The translations under genes and the position numbers were made by a program. From positions 46,419,363-46,483,362 of the forward strand of contig NC_061812.1 in assembly GCF_021462225.1 (NCBI RefSeq): a stretch of 64,000 bases of DNA, given 5' to 3'. This document shows, one piece after another, positions 46,601 through 57,950 of this stretch. Under the pieces are notes generated by a model. That model saw only the letters and a program-made list of their open reading frames with translations. It made no database searches and was not told the origin of the DNA. Every line of letters begins with the position of its first letter. The first letter of the stretch is position 1. Source of the DNA: Girardinichthys multiradiatus (lineage: Eukaryota > Chordata > Actinopteri > Cyprinodontiformes > Goodeidae).

Positions 46601-46824
46601 AAAGTCATGGTTTGCAGTAAGTTTACAAATGTATCAGTCAGGTGAAGAGTATTACAAAAATCTACATTACATTAGGCCATGGCATAGCGAAGGCGGTTAC
46701 CAACAATTGGAAAAAAAGAGTATGTGACATCAGGGATATAGGTAAGCTCAAAATGATTCCTATCTCTGGCAGACTTAACATTCTGTTCAACCAAGTTTGT
46801 CATTTATTGGAAATGATATAAGTA
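46600..46824. other. Unassigned intronic sequence
   Basis: No recognised element or exon between the two Tc1-like relics. Confidence 0.4.
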
Positions 46825-46990
46825 CAGTACCAGTCAAACGTTTCAACACACCATCCAATTCAATGTTTGCTTTATTTTTATTTCTACCTCTGAGAACTAC
46901 TTCAAGACTGTTGTGAAAACCATTTAAGTTGACTACCTCCATGAAGGTCATGAAGTAGTCAACTGACAATCTGGGAATATTTTAAAGATT

Positions 46991-48214
46991 CTAAAATATA
47001 AAAAATGTTTGGAGTTTTTTCACATTAGTTTTGCTACATAATCCTATATATTTTTGCTTCATAGTTATGTCTTGTGAAAGTGAATTTATGTTCCTTAAAT
47101 CAGGCGGTAGAGATTTCCAGAGCCGAGGAGCAGAGCGGCTGAAAGCTCTACCCCCCATGGTGGTGAGACGGGCAGAGGGAACAATCAGGTGAATAGAGGA
47201 GGACGATCTGAGAGTGCGAGAGGGAGTAGCAACGTTGAGAAGATGGGATAGATAAGGTGGAGCGAGATTATGGACAACCTTGAAAGTGAGAAGAATGATT
47301 TTAAAGTCTATACGGAACTTGATGGGGAGCCAGTGGAGCTCTGACAGAACAGGAGTGATATGATGGAAGGAAGGGGTTCTAGAGATGATACGGGCAGCTG
47401 AGTTTTGAACCAGTTGAAGTTTATGAAGAGATTTGTGTGGAAGACCGAAAAGGAGGGAATTGCAGTAATCATGTGAAGTGAGGGAGGGGCGAAGACGACT
47501 GATATTTCGCAGATGAAAATAAGCGGACCGGGTCATGTTATTGATGTGAGATTGGAAAGACAGAATACTGTCGAGGATGACACCCAAACTCTTTACCTGA
47601 GGCGAAGGGGAAACAGAGCAGTTGTCAATATCAATGGAGAAACTGTTTGTTTTGGATAATGTGGTTTTTGTGCCAATTAGGAGAACCTCAGTTTTTTCAC
47701 TGTTTAATTTGAGTAGATTGGTGTAAAACCATGATTTTATTTCAGCCATACAGTCAGTAAGGGAGGTAGACGGAACTTTGGGAATGGGTTTGCAGAAAAA
47801 ATAGAGCTGGGTATCATCCACGGAACAGTGGAAACTAATATAGTGTTTCCGAAAGATATGACCAAGGGGGAGGAGGTAGATTATGAAAAGAAGGGGCCCC
47901 AGGACAGAGCCTTGGGGCACACAAGAAATGACAGAAGAAGACTGAGAAGAAAATGCTTTTAGCTGAATAAATTGAGAGCGATGGGAGAGATATGATTTAA
48001 ACCAATTTAGAGGGGTCTGAGTAATACCAATGGAGGAAAGTCTATTGAGGAGGGTGGCGTGACAAATGGTGTCAAATGCTGCACTTAGGTCAAGGAGGAT
48101 AAGGATGGATAGTAAGCCTGAGTCAGCTGCCATGAGGAGGTCATTGGTGACTTTTATGAGAGCAGTTTCTGTACTATGGAGAGGGCGGAAACCAGATTGG
48201 AACTGTTCATACAT
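46991..48214 (-). pseudogene. L2 reverse transcriptase, catalytic YADD altered
   Basis: [20 protein letters not shown] and [11 protein letters not shown] (first catalytic Asp) are at residues 5-50, [20 protein letters not shown] is at 99-118, and the palm motif at 131-134 reads SVDD where L2 relatives have YADD. Both Asp residues remain, but the Tyr and Ala are changed, which may impair activity. The C-terminus ([34 protein letters not shown]) is typical. The last 25 or so residues after NSLSQ are encoded by flanking Tc1 DNA rather than L2. Confidence 0.82.
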
Positions 48215-49555
48215 GTTGTTATGAGATAAGTATGTGTGAAGTTGAGTTGCTACTACTTTTTCTAGAATTTTGGAGATGAATGGTAGATTAGAAATTGGTC
48301 GAAGGTTATTTCTAATCTAGTGGGATCTGCACCAGGTTTTTTCAGAATAGGACTGATCACTGCAGTTTTGAATGAAGCAGGAACAGTTCCCGTGGAAAGA
48401 GAGGAATTTATAATAGTAGAAATGATAGAAACCAATGAGGGAAGACGGGCTTTCACTAGCACTGAGGGGAGAGGGTCTAACTGATAGGTGGATGGTTTAA
48501 GCTTCTGGATGATATCTGAGATTTCTGGGTTGGAAGAAAGAAAAAAATAAGCGGGAGGAGAGAGTTCAGAGGTAACATTGGAAGTCGGTTGTAAACTAAG
48601 ATGATGGTGAATTTTCTGGATTTTTTCATTAAAGAAAGACATGAGTGAGTTACAAAAGTTAGTTGAGTACAGATGAGGTGGAAAAAAGTCCGGGGTTTGA
48701 GTAATATTCTTATATAATGAGAATAGTGACTTTGAATTTCCTTCTTTAGAGCAGATTATATCAGTGTAGTAGTTGGATTTTGTTTGAGTAATACAGTCCT
48801 TGTAGTGCAGAATGTGGTTTTTGTACATGTCTTTATGAACAGAAAATCCAGTTTTCTTTTGAAGCCGCTCAAGTTGCTGTCCTTTGGCCTTCATGAGTCG
48901 AAGTTCGGACGTAAACCAGGGGGCAGAATGGGAGAATGAGACAGATTTAGTTTTTAGCGGAGCCAGGGAATCGAGTACAGAACGAAGACCAATATTGTAG
49001 TGTGATACCAGTTTGTCAAGGGTGGTTACATTATGAATGTCCATTTTGGAGTTAATATTAGCGGAGAGGGAATCCAAGTTGATGTCCTTAATCTTGTGGA
49101 AGGAAATGATACAGGGAAGTTTAGTGATAGACAGAGAGAGTCTGACATTAAATGAGAGGAGAAAATGGTCTGTTATAGGTAGTTCATCAGCTGTACGATC
49201 AAAAGGAGAGACACCAGAGCAGCACATTAAATCCAAAATGTGACCCTTAGAATGAGTGGGAATGTCAGTGTACAGTCCAAAGCCTTCAAGACAACACATG
49301 AGGTCTCTGGTGAGAGGGTTATTAATATTGTCCATATGAATATTAAAATCACCCAGCACAATGTTATTTGAAGAAAGAGTGGACAGGTGAGTGAGCAGAG
49401 TAGCAAAATCATTTAAAAATTTGCTGTTTGGTTTTGGAGGGCGATAGATAACTGTAATGATGGTGGGAGTAGATCCAGACAGTTTGCACACAGTCAATTC
49501 AAAAGAGGAGAAGGTAGGAACAGCCAACGACGAGACTTTCCATTTCTCGTTATGA
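47070..49555 (-). mobile_element. L2-clade LINE, 5'-truncated, one frameshift
   Basis: Endonuclease and RT of an L2/Maui-type LINE inserted into a Tc1 relic. AGTTAT is shared near both junctions (about 47060 and 49555) and may be the target duplication. The coding region is almost continuous: the EN frame 48262-49527 passes into the RT frame 46991-48214 after a single frameshift near 48310, just before [15 protein letters not shown]. The RT frame runs past the L2 end into Tc1 DNA. Confidence 0.8.
48262..49527 (-). pseudogene. L2 endonuclease domain and linker
   Basis: Starts within the endonuclease (5'-truncated). VIYRPPKPNSKFLNDFATLL is followed by VLGDFNIHMD (catalytic Asp/Asn motif), ILDLMCCSGV and ITDHFLLSFN (Asp-His). 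The linker contains APWFTSELRLMKAKGQQLER and LKPSTYQLDPLPSVLVK, leading into the RT N-terminus AVISPILKKPGADP. The frame is lost at about 48310. Confidence 0.82.
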
Positions 49556-49636
49556 AGTTATAGTGTAGAAAGTAATCAAAATAAGGAACAACCATTCAAT
49601 GTCAAAAATTTGTCCAAATTGTTGGCTGGTACTGTA

Positions 49637-50239
49637 ATTCTCAAAAGATAATAAAACAGATTATTTAAACCCTTCTGAATAATCAGTGAAAACATCTTTA
49701 CTGGCATAACGGCAATCAAACCCTTTTAATAATTGCTGACTAATTTTTTGCATGTATAAACTGGTATTTTTTTCAATTTATATTTTGCGAAGACTCTCAA
49801 ACAGGTGAGGTTGTAAGGCCTCCCTCCATCATCCTAATTTTCAGCTATGAACGTAGATTTAATCAGGACATTGCAAAATGTTAATTACTTTCAGTTACAA
49901 GAAAAGTGTTGGTGAAATTGAAAGATTGCTCTAAACATAAATGTGCCAGGGTTAAGAATAACTTTGAGTTAATCTATAAAACAAGAGTTTCTCCAAATAT
50001 GATGAAAAGGCCAAATAGAAACTGGTTTGGGAGACTGCTGAGAGACCAATGAGAGTATTGGTTTTGTTCTTTATAGCCTCAAAGGGTCCTATTTGTGTCA
50101 GTCCCAATCTTGGATAAATGTTAGGTTGCGTAAAAAATGTGCCAAATATAACATGCGAGTCAAGACCATGATCTCCATACAGAATCGGTCTAGGTCCAGG
50201 TTAACCACAACCGCAATTGGTGCTGATGACCGGCAGGGT
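49637..50239. other. Intronic sequence, nothing recognised
   Basis: AT-rich, without a recognised repeat or exon. Confidence 0.45.
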
Positions 50240-52987
50240 ACCAGTGGAATTTTGCTACTGTTAGTCAGCAAAGAAGAGGAGGAAGACCTGTCTGTAGGCA
50301 GACGTAGAGAAGAGGAAAGGCAAGAGTCTAGGACTGAGAGTAGAGAAAGTTGAGAGTTGACATGATACAGAGGAGGAACCTGGACATATTGTGTGTTCAG
50401 GAGATCAGGTGGAAAGGTAGCAAGGCTAGAAGCTTTGGAGCAGGGGTAAAGGTGTTCTACCATCATGTAGATGGGAAGAGAAATTGTGTAGGAGTATTCT
50501 TGAAGGAGTAGTTTGTCAGGAATATTATGAAGGTGAAAAGAGTGTCAGATCAGAGAATACGTCTGAGTATAATCAGTGTTGGTAGTGGCTATGCACCACA
50601 GGTAGGATGTGATTTAGAGGAGAAGGAGACAGTCTAAACTCAATTAGATGAAGTTGTGTATAATATTCATAGAGATGAGAGAGTGGTTATTTATGCAGAT
50701 CTCAGTGGACATGTTGGGGCAGGGAATAGAGGTGATGAAGATGGGAAATGGCTGCGGTAGATACTTACCTCCAGAAGAGGCAGGACACAGGGTGACTTGA
50801 AGGTAGGAGCATACAGATGGACTACATCTTGTGTAGATAATATAATCAGAAGGAAATCAGTGACTGCAAGGAGGTGGTAAGTGAGAGTGTTGCCAGACAC
50901 ATGATGGTGAGGTACTTGGGTAAGATAAACAAGAAAAAGCAGAGCAGAGGACAAAGTGATGAAAGCTAAAAAAGAAAGAATGGTGTGTGGCTTTCAGGTA
51001 GCAGTTGAGACAGGTTCTGGGTTGCCAGGAGGTGCTTCCAGATGACTGGACAACAAAAGCTAATGCTATAAGGGAGACATTGTAGGTGAGTACTTGGTAT
51101 GTCTTCGGAAAGGTACGTTGTTGCAGAGAATTGGTGGTGGAATGAGGAAGTACAGTGTGTATGGAAAATCAGATCAGTTAGGAAAAAGTGGGACACTGTA
51201 AGGACTAAAGAAAGTCACCAGGAGTACAGATGTTTCCCCATAGATGGAGGTGGGTAGGATGTTCAGCAGGTTAGGGTGATGAGGAATTGAAATTTAGATG
51301 TGCTGACAGGTGCAATAAGTGATAGGAAAATGGAAGAAGCCCTTTGAAAATTTCTTATATGAGGAAAATGAGAGAAATCAGAGAACAGAAGAAGCAACCC
51401 TTTTAGATCAGGAAGTAACAACGATCAGTATGGATGAAGTAAGGAATGCAATGAAAAGGATGAAAAGTAGAAAGGCAGTTGGCTCTGATGATATACGTAT
51501 GGAAGTGTCTAAGAGAGACAGCAGTAGTTTGTTTGACTAGGTTGTTCAAAAACATGCTAAGAAATTGTGAAGGTGCCTGAGGAATGGAGAAGAAGTGTGC
51601 TGGTAGCAATTTCCAAGAACAGGAGATTTGCAGAGTTGTGGCAGCTACAGAGGAATAAAATTGATGAGTCATACAATGAAGTTAGGAGAAAGAATAGTGG
51701 AAGCTAGACTTAGGTCAGAAGTGAGCATTTGTGAGCAGCAATATGGTTTCATGCCAAGAAATAGTACTGCAGATTCAATATTTGCTTTCAGTATGTTGAA
51801 AGAGAAAGTACGGAAAAGGTCAGTGAGATGAATTGTGTTTTTGTGGATCTAGAGAAAGTGTATGCCAAGGTGCTGAGAGAGGAAATTTGGTTTTGTATGA
51901 GGAAGGCTGGAGTAGCAGAGAAGTGTGTTAAGAGTGGTGCACAACATGTATGAGAGTTGTAAGACAGTGGAGAGGTGTGCTGTAGGTGTGACAGAGGAGT
52001 TCAAGGTGGAAGTGGGACCACGATCGGCTCTGAGCCCCTTGTTTGTTGCGTTGATGGACAGCTTGACAAATGAGGTTAGACAGGAATCTCCATGGATTAT
52101 GATGTTTGCAGATGATATTATGATCTGTGGTAAGAGCAGGGAACAGGTAGAGGACAATCTAGAGAGATGCAGATTTTCCCTGAAAAGGAGTGAAATGAAG
52201 GTTAGCCAGAGAAAGACAGAATACATACGCGTGAATGAGAGGGACCCAGTGATCAGTGGAGCACTGAGGTTATGAGGGTCCTAAATAAAGAAGGTGGAGG
52301 AATTTAAGTACTTAGGCTCAACAGCCTAGAGTTATGCCAAGTATGGACAAGAAGTGAAGAAACGTGTCCAAGGAGGTTGGAACAGGTGGAGAAAAGTGTC
52401 AAGTATGTTGTGTAATAAAAGAGTATCAGCGAAAATAAAAGGAACTGTGTACAAGACGGTGGTGAGTGTGTGGTTTAGAGCAGAAGTCCCCAACTAAAAG
52501 AGCAGGAGGTCTACTACTTCCATCATTCAAACACTTTGTGGTCCGAACATTTTAAATCCATTGACAAAAATATAATATATATATAATATAAAATATTATA
52601 TTAATTTCTTTTTACATTTCATTAACACTAGAGATTAATTATTCATATGCCCATGAAATCATCTGCTGAACAGAAAAGTACAATCCAATTTAAGTACCAA
52701 TACTAAACGCACTTTGAATGGCAGAGTCAAGCTAGGTCTGTAAGGTCTAACTATTCTGCTCTCCTTATTGTGTTAGTGGCATCCAGGGCAATCTGCTTAA
52801 CCTTCTCTTTAATTTGTTGTCCTTCTTTTCCATCTAAAATTGTTTGTTTTCATGCCTCTTTGGATTTCCACTCTTTATAAGTCCAACTGATTCAGAACAT
52901 ATAAAGCAGACTGGCCTTACAACTAATGGAAGTTCAAAGGAAAGTGTATGCTTCTGTTCGTTCATCTTTAAATGTGCGATTTTCATG

Positions 52988-54561
52988 CAATTCAATTCAA
53001 TTCAAAAATACTTTATTAATCCCAAAGGGAAATTAAATGTTGTTATAGCTCATATTATGAAGGTTTCCTCAAAGAGCCGTTGTAGATGCTGATGGCTGTG
53101 GGCAAGAAGGATCTCCTGTACCGCTCCGTCTTACAGCAGATCTGAAGAAGCCTCTGACTGAAGACACTCTGTTGTTGTAGGACAGTCTCATGAAGAGGAT
53201 GGTCAGGGTTCTCCATAATGTTCTTCATTTTATGAGGAATCCGTCTATCCACAATGATCTCCAAAGGTTCCAGAGGAGTCCCCAGAACAGAGCCAGCCTT
53301 TTTTATCAGCTTGTTGAGCTTTTTAAAGTCCCTGGCTCTGATGCTGCTTCCCCAGCAGATGATGGCAGAGGAGATCACACTCTCCACAACAGACTTATAG
53401 AAGATATGCAGCATCTTGCTGCAAACACCAAAGGACCTAAGCTTCCTCAAGAAGTACAGTCTGCTCTGTCCCTTCTTGTAGATGGCTTCACAGTTGCATC
53501 TCCACTCTAGTCTGTTGTCCAGGTGAACACCGAGGTATTTATACTCCTCCACCACCTCCACTTCTTCTCCCATGATAGAAATAGTTTTTGACTTATTCCT
53601 GTTTCTCTTAAAATCTACAATCATCTCTTTTGTTTTAGTCACGTTCAAAATGAGATGATTGTTTCCACACCATGCCACAAAGCGGTCCACCACCTTCCTG
53701 TACTCAGCTTCTTGACCATCTCTGATCCACCCCACGACTGCAGAATCATCCGAGTATTTCTGCAGATGACATGAGTCTGTCTTGTACTGGAAGTCTGAGG
53801 TGTACAGAGTGAAAAGGAATGGTGAGAGTACAGTCCCCTGTGGTGCTCCTGTGCTGCTGACTACCTGGTTAGATACACAACCCTTCAGTCTCACAAACTG
53901 TGGTCTGTTTGTCAGGTAGTCTTTGATCCAGGAGATTGTTGAGGCCTCCACCTGAGTCTTCTGGAGTTTCTGACAAAGCAAATCAGGTTGGATTGTATTA
54001 AATGTACTGGAGAAATCAAAGAACATGATCCTCACAGTGCTACTGGCTTTGTCGAGATGACAGTGGGTTTGTTGAAGCAGATGTATGATGGCATCTTCAA
54101 CTCCAACTCCACAGCGATAAGCAAACTGAAAGGGGTCCTGACGGTTTACTGTTTGCTTACTCAGGTGGGCCAACAGGAGTCTCTCTAGGACCTTCATGAT
54201 GTGAGATGTCAGGGCAACAGGTCTATAGTCATTGAGGACTGATGGGTGAGTTTTCTTTGGTACCGGAACAAGACAGGAGGTCTTCCACAACACCGGAACC
54301 TTCTTCTGGGCCAGGCTAAGGTTGAAGAGGTGCTGCATAATCCCACAGAGCTGCTCTGCACAGGCCTTCAGGACTCTAGGGCTGACATAATCTGGACCTG
54401 CAGCCTTATTCCTATTCAGTCTCTCCAGTTGTCTCTTCACCTGACTTCTTGAGACACACAGGTGGAAGGGGAAGCAAAGGAAGTATCAGCATCTTCTGAT
54501 ATGGTTGAAGGCAAACATGTAGAAGCAGAAGGGTCTAGGGCTGAGGTGGAAGATAAAAAAT
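52988..54561 (-). mobile_element. Rex1 copy 2, 5'-truncated
   Basis: Shares the same 3' tail and short UTR as the copy at 29605-32820, and stops in the EN-RT linker (GGTGGAAGATAAAAAAT) where copy 1 continues. This is normal 5' truncation during target-primed reverse transcription. Target duplication not resolved. Confidence 0.85.
53055..54440 (-). pseudogene. Rex1 reverse transcriptase ORF (461 aa), copy 2
   Basis: Uninterrupted 461-codon RT frame, identical in length to 29674-31059 and differing at a small number of residues (for example VSPFLFTLYTSDFQYK versus VLSPCLFTLYTSDFQFK). It retains FFDFSSTFNT, GAPQGTVLSP and YSDD. The element has no endonuclease and no promoter region, so it is counted as a dead copy although the frame is open. 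Confidence 0.85.
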
Positions 54562-54837
54562 AGTCCACTTTACATGTTTGACAAAGCCATCTTCTTTTAC
54601 TCACTCATCTGTGCACCACCAAGTCATTGTACTGTCAGCAAGTGTGAGCTCCCAATATAGTAATTAAACAGCTATTAACAGTAACTTTAATTGCACCACA
54701 GCATACTGCACTGAGGCACAGCTTCAGCCATCATAGCTCCAGCCGTCAGTGAAAACACAACTGGTACCATACCGAGTCGAGCAAAATTGAGTGGAGCAAA
54801 GCCGCGCCGCCAAAAACGAGCCAGTGGAAAAGGGACA
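54560..54837. mobile_element. Right end of a second Harbinger-like element
   Basis: In reverse complement it begins TGTCCCTTTTCCACTGGCTC, matching the termini of 37349-38493, and shares a subterminal CACTCA...CGGTA(C/T)GGTA region. It is followed by TTA, a target typical of PIF/Harbinger. The left end is missing, lost at the Rex1 junction. Confidence 0.65.
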
Positions 54838-55213
54838 TTAGCAACCCGGGTTCAAGGACCCCGTATAGCTTCTGCTTCTTTGTCATTTTCTGATAGTTGG
54901 CATACAACAATATGGTGCATTACCACCACCAGCTGGCTTGGAGTTTGGACCAGAATGTCACTGAGCCACATAGCTGTCCATCACGCCTGTTGAAAGGTCA
55001 GTCACAGCAGAAATAAAGTGTCTATCCACATAGTAAGTGACATAATGGTTTGCCGTCTGGACAAAACACTCTCTGGGTCCGGATTTGGACCATAGTTCAG
55101 GGTTTGGGGACCCCTTGTTTTAGAGACAGTGGCACTGAGGCAGAGCTGGAAGTAGCAGAGATGAAGATGTTCCAGTTCTCTATGGGAGTAATGAGGATAT
55201 ATAGGATGAGGAA

Positions 55214-56407
55214 TGTAAGAATTATGATTATTGATTAATTAATATTTATCAAGAATTATATTTTAACATCATAATTTGACATCTTTTTTATTTCTTAACC
55301 AAAAATCATTACTTACAAATTGAAATCAGAGATGTCCTCTGGTGTTGTGATTATGGCTCAAGGCCCTTGATAATTACAATTATTAAATTCTCAGTAATAA
55401 CTGATAACTATTACCAGATGTCACTGTTCAATCAACTGCTTCACCAAAGGTGGAGAACTTTGACCTTATTTTGACAGACAAATCACTCTTGCTCAAAATA
55501 AACACAAGCGCTTTCTCTTTAACTACGTGAATATTTATTAAATTAACAGCCCTGATACACCTCGCTATTCTGATGCAATAATCTTCACCTAATCAAGCAT
55601 GCAAAAATTCTACACAAAAGGGGTAAAATAACTAACTAAACAAGATAAAACAACATTGAGTGTCTATGAAAGTCAAACCAGCAGTTATGGCAAAAACAAG
55701 AGAAAATATGGTACTGGGCGAAGCTTTGGGAGCGGCCTCCACCAGGCTGCAGTAATAAAAAACCCACAGTTGGAGCTCAGTGAAACACGAAGGGTCATAA
55801 AACTTTTAGGCGGCAACCAGTGGAAAAACACTGAGTGAAGACAATGGAACAGTGAGTATTCCACCATGAGGTTCTAGCAGTACAACTTTAAGTTCACCTG
55901 AGTCTGCACTCAGGTGTTCAAACCCAGTGAGACACACACAGCTTCAAAGCATCCATAGTTTCCATCAGCAGTTGACTGGAGCAACAACAAAGAGGAAAAT
56001 TTTGTCTCATTGGAAAACCTCCGTGGGTTTTTCTTGGGTGCGTGTTAAATCCACACCTTCGATAGGTAAAGTAAAACTTGCTGGTCTTCCTATCCTTGCA
56101 AGCCTTGCAGCTAGTTGAGTTTCTCATGAGTTTACCAGTGAGGAGAATGAATGAAAACCCACGTGTGGTTTCTTCTCCAGAGTGATGCACACCTCCGTTG
56201 TGTGGTAACCGCGTCTCAGTTTCCAGCGGTAGAAAAAGCAATGGTGGGTCGTCTCACGTGTCCTTATACAGCCCACTGTGACATCAAAGCTGCGATGCCC
56301 CTTCCTATTAGCTGCAATTCCTGCTGGGAGTTGTGGTAGCAGACGATAGTGGGTTATGTGGTAGCAGATGACACTCGGAGGTATAGTAGCAAACAAATGG
56401 TCCGACA
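55214..56407 (+). repeat. Solo LTR, 1,194 bp, with GGAA target duplication
   Basis: Starts TGTAAGAATTATGATTATTG and ends GGTCCGACA. It is flanked by GGAA on both sides (55210-55213 and 56408-56411), and removing it plus one GGAA restores the RTE codons MRNEYIKG. TG...CA ends with a 4-bp duplication fit an endogenous retrovirus or gypsy LTR. No internal region remains, as expected from LTR-LTR recombination. Related, diverged LTR at 39389-40245. Orientation is chosen from TG...CA only and could be reversed. Confidence 0.78.
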
Positions 56408-56729
56408 GGAATGAGTACATCAAAGGAACAGCTTATGTTACATGTGTTGGAGATAAAGCCAGAGAGACCAGAATGTAATGGTTTAGACATGTAAAGAGGA
56501 GGGATATTGAGTACAAGAGTAGAAGGATGTTAAGACTGGAACTGTCAGGCAGGAGGCCAATAGAAAGCCCAAAGAGGAGATTAATGGATGGAACGAAAGA
56601 GGACATGAAGGGTGTAGGAAGAAGATGCAGAAGATAGGGTTAGATGGAGGCAGAAAACTCGCTGTGGCGACCCTGAAGGGAAATGTCAAAAGCAAAAAAG
56701 ACTGGTTTTGTTCTTAATGTGGACTAGCG

Positions 56730-57380
56730 AATGGGGTTGAAAGACAGGAGCTTTTTCATTTGGCTAAAATCTCCAAGACATTTGGGAAACAATGTGTTAT
56801 GGTCAAAAGCAACCATACACAAACCCTTGGATGCAGCTCACAAAGATAAGTTTCACACAAAACCCCCTCTCCACATCACCAAAAGAACAAAAGTGAAAAA
56901 TGGCGGTTGAAGCAGCATAATGATCTGGAGATAGATTACATCATGAACAGGTCTGAAACTAGTCAATTTTGACTTTGAATTTTAGTTGTCTGCTAGTAAG
57001 CTGAGGAGGTAAAGATTTTAAAAACAAATTTTTTTTCAGCATCGCTGTGAGTCCAAGCACACATCCAAACCAACAAAAGAATAGCTTCACTGAAAGAATA
57101 TGAAAGTTTTGGAATGACCAGGCAGATGACCAGAACTAAATCTGATCAAACAAAAACAAAAATCAGTAGGCTCACCACAAAAGATGTTTTCAACATCTGG
57201 CAGGTCTAAAGAACTTTTTAAGAACAGAGTAGGCACGTTTTACCAAGTAAATTTTGCAACACTGCTAGACTTTTACCAAATAAGAACAAAGCGGAAAGGT
57301 CCTTCAAAAAAGTATTTGTTTGATGATGTGGGTACCTTTGCCATAGTGTGCCACATGGTTGATGGAGCTTATATATTATA
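56730..57380 (+). mobile_element. Tc1/mariner transposase relic
   Basis: Plus-strand remnants PSTHPNQQKNSFTERI and WNDQADDQN near 57055-57145 match the region before the catalytic Glu in a common fish Tc1 family (HPNQ.KEWLHRKNMKVLEW-type). Upstream remnants at 56770-56930 fit the same protein. Heavily decayed. The frame at 57184-57381 may be its tail or unrelated. Confidence 0.5.
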
Positions 57381-57813
57381 GATAGATAATAGATTTTCCT
57401 CTAAGAGATTTGTTGTTTTTCAGTTTAATTGTGAAAGATAAATGTCAAACTGAGTGAGTAAAAAGTATACAAAATTGTATATTTTTTTCATCATGAAATG
57501 TCATTTTGCCAGGCATATTTTGATTAGGAGAAGTTAATAGAGTATTCAGATCTATTTGATTAATAACCAGTAGTGGATCCCACCACACTTTTCTGACAGC
57601 AGTATAACCACATATCTTTTAAAATGACTCCCCTATTGTTTCTTCTAATTTATTGTCTTGATATGTTGATATTAGATCAGGCAGGATTTTAACTTTTATT
57701 GTATGACATTTTATTATTTTTTTATTTACCCTACTGTAGTTTTTAATGTTTTTTGTTACGACTACTAAATACAAAAAATACAAAATAGCTGAAGTTGATT
57801 CAGCTTTCCTTAC
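57381..57813. other. Intronic sequence next to host exon
   Basis: AT-rich. No element recognised. It contains the donor side of the host exon at 57814-57950. Confidence 0.5.
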
Positions 57814-57950
57814 CAGGCAGGAGTAGGAGTCATTAAGTCTGTGATCCAAGGTGAGGCGCTGCACTAACTCAAACAGGGAGGCGTGGTCAAAGTTACACGG
57901 GTTGGCTGAAATAAACTCATCCATGCCGTGCTTTTGGGCCCGATCAGCAT
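57814..57950 (-). CDS. cadps: CADPS-family exon (137 bp), [20 protein letters not shown]
   Basis: The acceptor CTGCATTCAG precedes ATGCTGATCGGG, and the donor GTAAGG follows TGCCTG. Two bases complete a split codon, then 45 codons read [28 protein letters not shown] and [17 protein letters not shown], ending in phase 0 and joining exactly to GWFSPG of the exon at 42491-42678. This is the sequence found directly before that segment in vertebrate CADPS/CAPS proteins. The ISANP and SDLL (next exon) residues may help separate CADPS2 from CADPS, but I cannot settle the paralogue from memory. It is the most 5' exon of the gene visible here. Confidence 0.96.

Larger units (their letters stand above)
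46825..49634. mobile_element. Tc1-like relic split by an L2 LINE
   Basis: Flanked by TA (46823-46824, 49635-49636). The ends are CAGTACCAGTCAAACGTTTC and, in reverse complement, CAGTACCAGCCAACAATTTG, both leading into ATTCAATG, a known fish Tc1 terminus. The left side continues through a transposase C-terminal scrap near 46925-46990 (GACTACCTCCATGAAGGTCA, then TATTTTAAAGATTCTAAAAT) to about 47070, where L2 sequence begins. The right side resumes near 49555. All catalytic sequence is lost. Confidence 0.7.
52481..55117. mobile_element. hAT-type element hosting Rex1 and Harbinger-like DNA
   Basis: Its ends CAGAAGTCCCCAAC and, in reverse complement, CAAGGGGTCCCCAAACC match the CAGGGGTCCCCAACC form of hAT termini. 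The flanking 8-mers are GTTTAGAG (52473-52480) and TTTTAGAG (55118-55125), 7 of 8 identical. Deleting it rejoins the RTE reading. No transposase was recognised. Inside are a 5'-truncated Rex1 (52988-54561) and a Harbinger-like fragment (54560-54837). Confidence 0.75.
50240..56700 (+). mobile_element. RTE-clade (BovB/CFDP2-like) LINE in three pieces
   Basis: Part 1 (50240-52480) carries the endonuclease start MQRRNLDILCVQEIRWKGSK-like near 50365, YAPQVGCDLEEKE near 50590, RT remnants (MKRMKSRKAVGSDDI near 51460, SYRGIKLMSHTMKL near 51640, EQQYGFMPRNSTADSIFAFS near 51740) and the catalytic MMFADDIMICGKSREQVEDN near 52100. Part 2 (55118-55213) reads EAELEVAEMKMFQFSMGVMR. Part 3 (56408-56700) reads NEYIKGTAYVTCVGDKARE and then WFRHVKRRDIEYKSRRML. 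The breaks are a hAT at 52481-55117 and a solo LTR at 55214-56407. Removing both restores a continuous C-terminal domain. Numerous stops show it is old. Confidence 0.85.

Noticed and set aside
46991..47075. C-terminal extension of the L2 RT protein
   Set aside because: This stretch matches Tc1-type DNA continuing from the left terminal repeat, so it is read-through into flanking sequence.
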